The translations under genes were made by a program, and so were the position numbers. The notes below the pieces were generated by a model. The model was not told the DNA's origin. It did not search any database and saw nothing but the letters and a program-made list of their open reading frames with translations. Below, one piece after another: positions 59,098 through 64,000 of a DNA stretch of 64,000 nt. Positions within the stretch are counted from its first letter, which is position 1; every line of letters begins with the position of its first letter. This DNA is from Pleodorina starrii (taxonomy: Eukaryota; Chlorophyta; Chlorophyceae; Chlamydomonadales; Volvocaceae). Location of the stretch: positions 1,788,501 through 1,852,500 of the forward strand of contig BRXU01000011.1 in assembly GCA_030267565.1 (NCBI GenBank), read 5' to 3'.

Positions 59098-61407
59098 TAA
59101 GTAAAAGATTACATTCTTTATTGCACGGTAAATTTATTATAGGAACCCAACATCACATGAGTACAAACCAGTTTGGCAGTCTCCATGGACCGAGGCCGAG
59201 GTCAAACCAAGGCCTCTCGGACTACAGTTAATTCCAGAAGATTCATCGTTCCTCAAAGTGGATTTCTGACATGACGGCGTGAAATGAATCTTCGTTTCGG
59301 CGACCAACTAAGTTTGCATTGCGAACATTCTTCCCGCGACCACACCACAGCAGCTCTGCTAGCCGGTCCGATCGTCTTGACGCATATTACTATTACAAAG
59401 ATTGCAAGAAGCAAACCATGAGGGGCAAACTGCTGGTTGTTGGACGCCAAGCCGCCAATGCACGCACCAGAGGGCACGCACGATGCAGTCGGCAACCCAG
59501 GGGACTTCCACAGTCCCGGTCCTAATGTTAAAGTTGTCAAGCCTGCTCTACGATACGGCGAATACCTCGGTAGCGAAGCCTGTGCACTCTCGCCGGCAAG
59601 TACATGTCGTCGCGGCCCTCGCAAACTAACAGTTCCGCTGTCATTCTATTTGCAAGTCAGCCTGCGTAATATGTGAATGATACGCTCCATGTCTACTGCC
59701 AAATAACTTAAGCCAATGCGCTTGCCGGAAGTAGAGTTACACAGTGCCGAGACGGCGAGCAATGCTAAACATGGGGCGGATTGCTGAAGCCGCAGGCATT
59801 TCAGATATAAAGCTCTGGCTGTCTATCAGCAGGAATGTCGACACTCTCACACTTGACGCCCTCGCCGCTCGCTTTGGAAATGATGCCGTATTTCGGTCGA
59901 TGCGCTCATCAGGGCAGACTCTGCCCTGGCGCTCATGCACCCGGCGGGATGACGCGCTTCGCAGGGCGCCGGCAGGCCTTGCTAACGACTCGGATAGCAG
60001 GCATTTCGGGAATAAAGCACACTCTCACACTTCACGCCCTCACCGCCCTAGCACTCAACTTAACCCGTACGGATTGAACGGGGCCCCGCCCTTTTTCCGG
60101 CTTCAAGGAAGCCGACACCAACCCCTTGTTGTTGTTGCATTGGGGCTCCAATTGCAACGACTTCAATGTTGGGTTGAATGATTTGGTTGGCAGTGCATCG
60201 ACCCGGAGGACCGCCACTTGGTGAGTACCTCACCTGACACCACTGAGGCATTCCGGGGCCCGCGCAGGGGCGGCGGAGGGCATCAGGGGCGGCTAGCGAG
60301 GCCCTCGCCGTGTGTGTTTTGCGGTGGACGAGTAACCAATGTGAGCTGCGTACGCTGGCTACTTCCCCTGAGAGACCCTAATCCTAGTCAGCAGGCCCCT
60401 GCCTCCCGGGGGCAAGGGGCAAGTCTCCGGTTGCTCGTCGGGCCTGCGGGCTGCACACCAATTGCCAACTGGGGCTTCAGGCGCGATAGTGTCAAGTGCG
60501 GTATTATGCACCAGCGGTGATACTAGGGGTCCATCGTGTTAGGGAAACCATACTTCACATCCTGACATGGTATGGCACTTCATTTCGACGTGATACCGTA
60601 TATTACTTCTTGTTTTTATTTGTCCGGGGCGGGCCTCCAACGTTGCGTTGATGTCAGGCGGCGCACATGCATCCACTTGCATGCAGCGCAGTGCACATCA
60701 TCCGAGACCACATGCCGACATGCGGCAGCCCTGTGGTATACACCGTATAAATCTGTCCCAGCGAAGGCAAAGACGAGGCCCACCCGCGTTCCGCCCTGGG
60801 TTGGGCAATCTGCATGCGCTTGCTATCAGAGTCAGAGAACCTGGGAAGGGGCGCCGTAAGGGCAGCTGCCGAGTTCTCCTTGCGTGCACGTGATGCGGGG
60901 GCTTCACCCCTTTCTACTCAAGGCTTCCGCAATCAACGGACGCCCAAAAAATGAAAAGATGGTGACCGCGCGGCTAGGCATGTGCCGAAGGTTGCTCTCG
61001 CGAGCAGTTGCAGGGGCAGTCCGTCCGTGGCCTTTTCGTACCTGTCTGACAAATACCGTAATTGGGTGAGGGAGGTAGGCACTCGACGAGGAAGTCAAGC
61101 GAACAAGCCGAAGTATGGGCCATGGCTCCCATTAGTTAGCATACAGAAGCTAGGACGAAGGTTGGCTGGTTGGGGGAAATGATAGGAAATGATCAAGGCT
61201 GCCCTTTTATGCAGTATGTGCGCCCTTATAAAAAGCGCCAACACTTGCCACGCCAGCTGCGCCGAATTTGTGTTAGGGGGTAATGTACATTGAGCATGCA
61301 GTTCAAGCATGTCTCATGTTCCGTGCTGCCCAGGTGGCCGCTGGCATGAACGCCGCCACAGTTCCGTGGACCTGCGCGTGAGAATTCATGACATACACAT
61401 GCACACG

Positions 61408-61430
61408 TATATATACTGAGTTATATAAGA
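61408..61430 (+). promoter_or_regulatory. TATA box region of the glycoprotein gene
   Basis: Two TATA-type tracts, GTATATATACT and TTATATAAG, about 260 bases upstream of the ATG at 61682, implying a transcription start near 61450 and a 5' UTR of roughly 230 bases. Confidence 0.6.
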
Positions 61431-61681
61431 TTAATGAAAGGTAGTTTTGCTTCAATGATTGGGACGTGTGTGACTTCGCAAATTCGCGTGTACGCTTGTA
61501 CCTGAAGACCGTCCGGGGCAGAGCCTACAACGCTCTTGCGCCTTATGTCAGTAAAGATCCTGCTTCCATATATTTTCCCACACGGTTCAACGTGAGACGG
61601 GCTTATGCCAAACTTTGGCGTTTGACGAGCTTAGCTTCAACCGACTAACCGACGACAGCCGGAGGCACCCACTCTAACATC

Positions 61682-63904
61682 ATGGCTGCTTCTAATGTAG
61701 CGCTATTTGCACTTGTTGCGACAGCGCTGGTCTGTATCGTTCAGGGCCACGGGTAAGGGCGTTTGGCCGTTCGGACTTCCAGTGATGGCGCGCGTGAGCC
61801 CCAAATGCAAAATCCTAGGACGCCTTAAGACGTGAGATTTACACAATTCATCTGCAGAGGTGGCCTTCACGCCTGGTCCTTCCTACCTGAGCCGACGGAC
61901 GGTAAGCTTACACAATCTGATCTGTCTGTCGAACGGAACAACCGGACGCGGAACGACACCCAGCCAGTAGAAACGGGCCAATACCGAGCAACACCGCTTA
62001 ACTCCGTTTCTTCTTGTTAGTGCCGGTCGTCATTGTTGGGAGTCGAAGCTCCGCCCTCTCCTTCCATCCACCAATTTGCGCTTTGCCCGTGTCCGCCTCG
62101 ACCGCGCGACTCGTTGATCCGTCCCTTCAGGCAAGAATTTCATCCGTTATGAAATCGCGACCTGCTCGTCGTGGGCGCCCATCGATCCCTCGCTGGGCAA
62201 CCTGGGCGCGCTTCCCATGTTCGCCAGGAGCCCCGCCGACCTGACTGTGACCGGCTCCGCGTCGATTTTTTACTACCTCGATGGCAATTGCACCGACCGC
62301 GCCACCACCTCCATCGATGTGAACGTCAACCTCACCCTCAACGGCATGCCCTACGCTGGCAAGCCGGTGAGCGATGCGCCCCTTGCCGCTGCGGCTCCTG
62401 CGGTTCGCTGGCTGCTTTTACACGGTATCCGGGGGCCAGAGTGCTAGCTTGCAGCTACAGTCCACATGAGGCGATGTAGTTTTTGTAAAGGTTGCAAGGG
62501 TTGGTTGCGGGCGATTGTGGGTGGTTGGGTGGTTACAGATAGTTGCAAAGTCGCCAGTCGCCACGCTGAAGCTCGAGCTACAGACGACGAAAATATGAGC
62601 TTCTGGCCTGTGTGTACCAACTCATTCTACAAACTCTCGTGTGCGGCTTAAGCACTTTTTAAGCGCTGCTTGACCTATTAACAGCGCCCTATGCCGCCCG
62701 CGCGCTGATGCCCCATACCTCAAAAACGCAACTGTATGGGAGGGCTGATTGAGGCCAATCGCCAGAAAGCTTCGAAAGATGCCACCTTTTGATGCGGCAT
62801 GCTTTCCACGCCGTTTTACGTTTCAAGACACCACCGTCTGCCCCACGCCCACGCCCGGACACAACGACCCGCGCAGATGAACGGCTACGGCTTCATCGGC
62901 AACTGCAGCAACCCCACCGACTTTTATCGCCACAACTCCTCGCTCGGCGACAGCCGCTTCAACCTGGTCTGGTTCCGCGCCCGGGAGAATGCCGCCAGCA
63001 CCTCCGATGACGGCAACCTGTGGGGCGCCGCACCCAATGTCATGGTCAGCCGCATGCCGCCCGCCGCCGACGCCGTGCGCTCGCTGGTGCTCTTCCCCTC
63101 GCCCGCCGACAGTAAGTCGTTTCTTGATTTCCTAAAGTCTTGTTGGGGAATGGTGGTTCGCCAGAGGCTCGATGCCCGTGCCTTCTGGGCGGCTGGACGG
63201 GCGGAAAGGAGCAGAAGAACGCTACACGCAGGGCGAGCATGCGTCCTTCCGCCACGGATGCTAGGGATGCGCCCGAGGGAGGCAGAATTACAACGTTGAC
63301 AGCTCATAGGTTTCAGAACAGAACATGAGCTGTCGACTCATGTGCTCATCATGTATGTGTGTGTTAAAGGTTCAGGGGTGCGTAACCCCCACACGGCATA
63401 CCGTACGAACCAGGGGCTCAAGGGCTAACAGAACCATGCATACAAGCCCAACGGGGTTCCCGTCATGTCAGGTCGAAGCGGGTCCTGTCGCCCTGCGCGC
63501 TTTTCCTGAGGCCTCATGGCTCATCGTCCGTCGGCTAACCTTTCCCTACCTTTCCCTGACGCTGCGCCTGATGCCCCCTGATGGCTCTTTGCTGCGCAGG
63601 CAACCCCATCTGCTGCAACCTGAACTACGCTCCGCCGCCGCCTGCCGCCTTCTTCACCCAGGGCTCCTTCTGCCGCGTCCCCGCCCCGCCGCCGCCCAGC
63701 CCACCGATGCCCAGCCCGGCCCCGCCCAGCCCGGCCCCGGCCAGACCCTCGCCCAAGCCTTCGCCGAGCCCCTCGCCCAAGCCTTCGCCGAGCCCCTCGC
63801 CCAAGCCTTCTCCCAGCCCCTCGCCCAAGCCTTCGCCGAGCCCCTCGCCCAAGCAATCACCGCGCCCGTCCCCCAGGCCCTCGCCCAAGAAGCGGCTGCA
63901 CTAA
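61682..63904 (+). CDS. Secreted Ser-Pro-Lys-rich hydroxyproline-type glycoprotein
   Basis: Likely extracellular-matrix/cell-wall protein. Five phase-consistent exons: 61682-61752, 61858-61901, 62131-62366, 62877-63111, 63600-63904 (TAA); 296 residues. Residues 1-23 ([20 protein letters not shown]...) are a signal peptide. A Cys-containing globular head of about 190 residues follows ([60 protein letters not shown]) with N-glycosylation sequons NCT, NLT, NCS, NSS. The last 80 residues are [18 protein letters not shown], then four near-identical SPSPSPKP modules and a basic end (KKRLH). Alternating Ser-Pro is the substrate of prolyl hydroxylation and arabinosylation, as in volvocine VSP-type proteins. 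The head does not show the usual pherophorin signature, so I leave the family open. The small 44-base exon 2 is needed to keep frame. Confidence 0.85.
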
Positions 63905-64000
63905 GCTTGCTGCATCATTCTCACTCCGCACAATCCGTCCGTAGGGATCTGGTCATCCCCGGATTTTAGTTTCTAGTGCCTTGCTTGTGGAGAATGGGCG

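Larger units (their letters stand above)
58880..61407. other. Intergenic region with two strong hairpins and an imperfect duplication
   Basis: No gene recognised in 2.5 kb. It contains the hairpins at 58967-59007 and 59068-59097 and an imperfect direct repeat: CAGGCATTTC...ATAAAG followed by CACTCTCACACTT-ACGCCCTC-CCGC occurs at about 59791-59870 and again, more compactly, at about 60000-60050. TTACA at about 59110 could end a minus-strand transcript, but no convincing minus-strand gene was found. Confidence 0.5.

Noticed and set aside
59253..59624. Minus-strand open frame with a membrane-like segment
   Set aside because: No recognisable domain or codon-usage support; it is a single frame in low-information sequence.

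Overview
This window looks like nuclear DNA of a volvocine-type green alga (Chlamydomonadales). It is GC-rich, its genes carry many short introns, and gene 3' ends carry TGTAA, the green-algal polyadenylation signal. Replication-type histone genes sit in divergent pairs followed by a GGTGTT...AACACC palindrome. Histone H3 has Thr28 and lacks one residue after it, there are short CCCTAAAA (Chlamydomonas-type telomere) stretches, and the right edge holds a secreted Ser-Pro-rich hydroxyproline-type glycoprotein. I cannot assign a species.

Layout. 1.6-8.7 kb (+): the cleavage-stimulation factor CstF77/suppressor-of-forked, with its N-terminal exons missing. 9.9-12.8 kb: histone quartet 1 (H4-, H3+, H2A-, H2B+). 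13.4-17.6 kb (-): a U-box protein with a degenerate kinase-like domain. 19.5-28.2 kb (-): a DIS3/DIS3L-type exosome ribonuclease with an intact RNB active site but a PIN domain lacking its usual acidic residues. 29.0-30.1 kb (+): ribosome biogenesis factor NSA2. 31.7-36.3 kb (-): a 1,077-residue coiled-coil protein of unknown role. 36.7-43.7 kb (+): a peroxisomal-type long-chain acyl-CoA synthetase. 46.2-48.5 kb (+): a Tlg2/syntaxin-16/SYP4 Qa-SNARE. 50.3-52.3 kb (-): the Fe-S cluster co-chaperone HSC20/HscB. 52.7-55.4 kb (+): a nitrilase-family omega-amidase (NIT2). 55.6-58.9 kb: histone quartet 2, an inverted copy of quartet 1 (H2B-, H2A+, H3-, H4+). 61.7-63.9 kb (+): the Ser-Pro-Lys-rich glycoprotein. 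Exon models were built by hand from family similarity plus GT/AG boundaries, and nearly all joins are phase-consistent.

The genes are mostly unrelated housekeeping functions (RNA 3'-end formation and decay, ribosome assembly, lipid activation, TGN traffic, Fe-S assembly, nitrogen metabolism), so there is no operon-like logic. The architecture is the striking part. Two histone quartets in inverted orientation bracket about 43 kb, and quartet 2 carries a relic H3 3' tail plus foreign sequence. The introns and UTRs carry at least three short dispersed sequence families (A: the ...CCTATACGTGGA... element; B: the ...GATACCGCAGCGG... element; C: the palindrome GACCCRYGGGTC). Many CstF77 introns begin with a G-run and end with a C-run.
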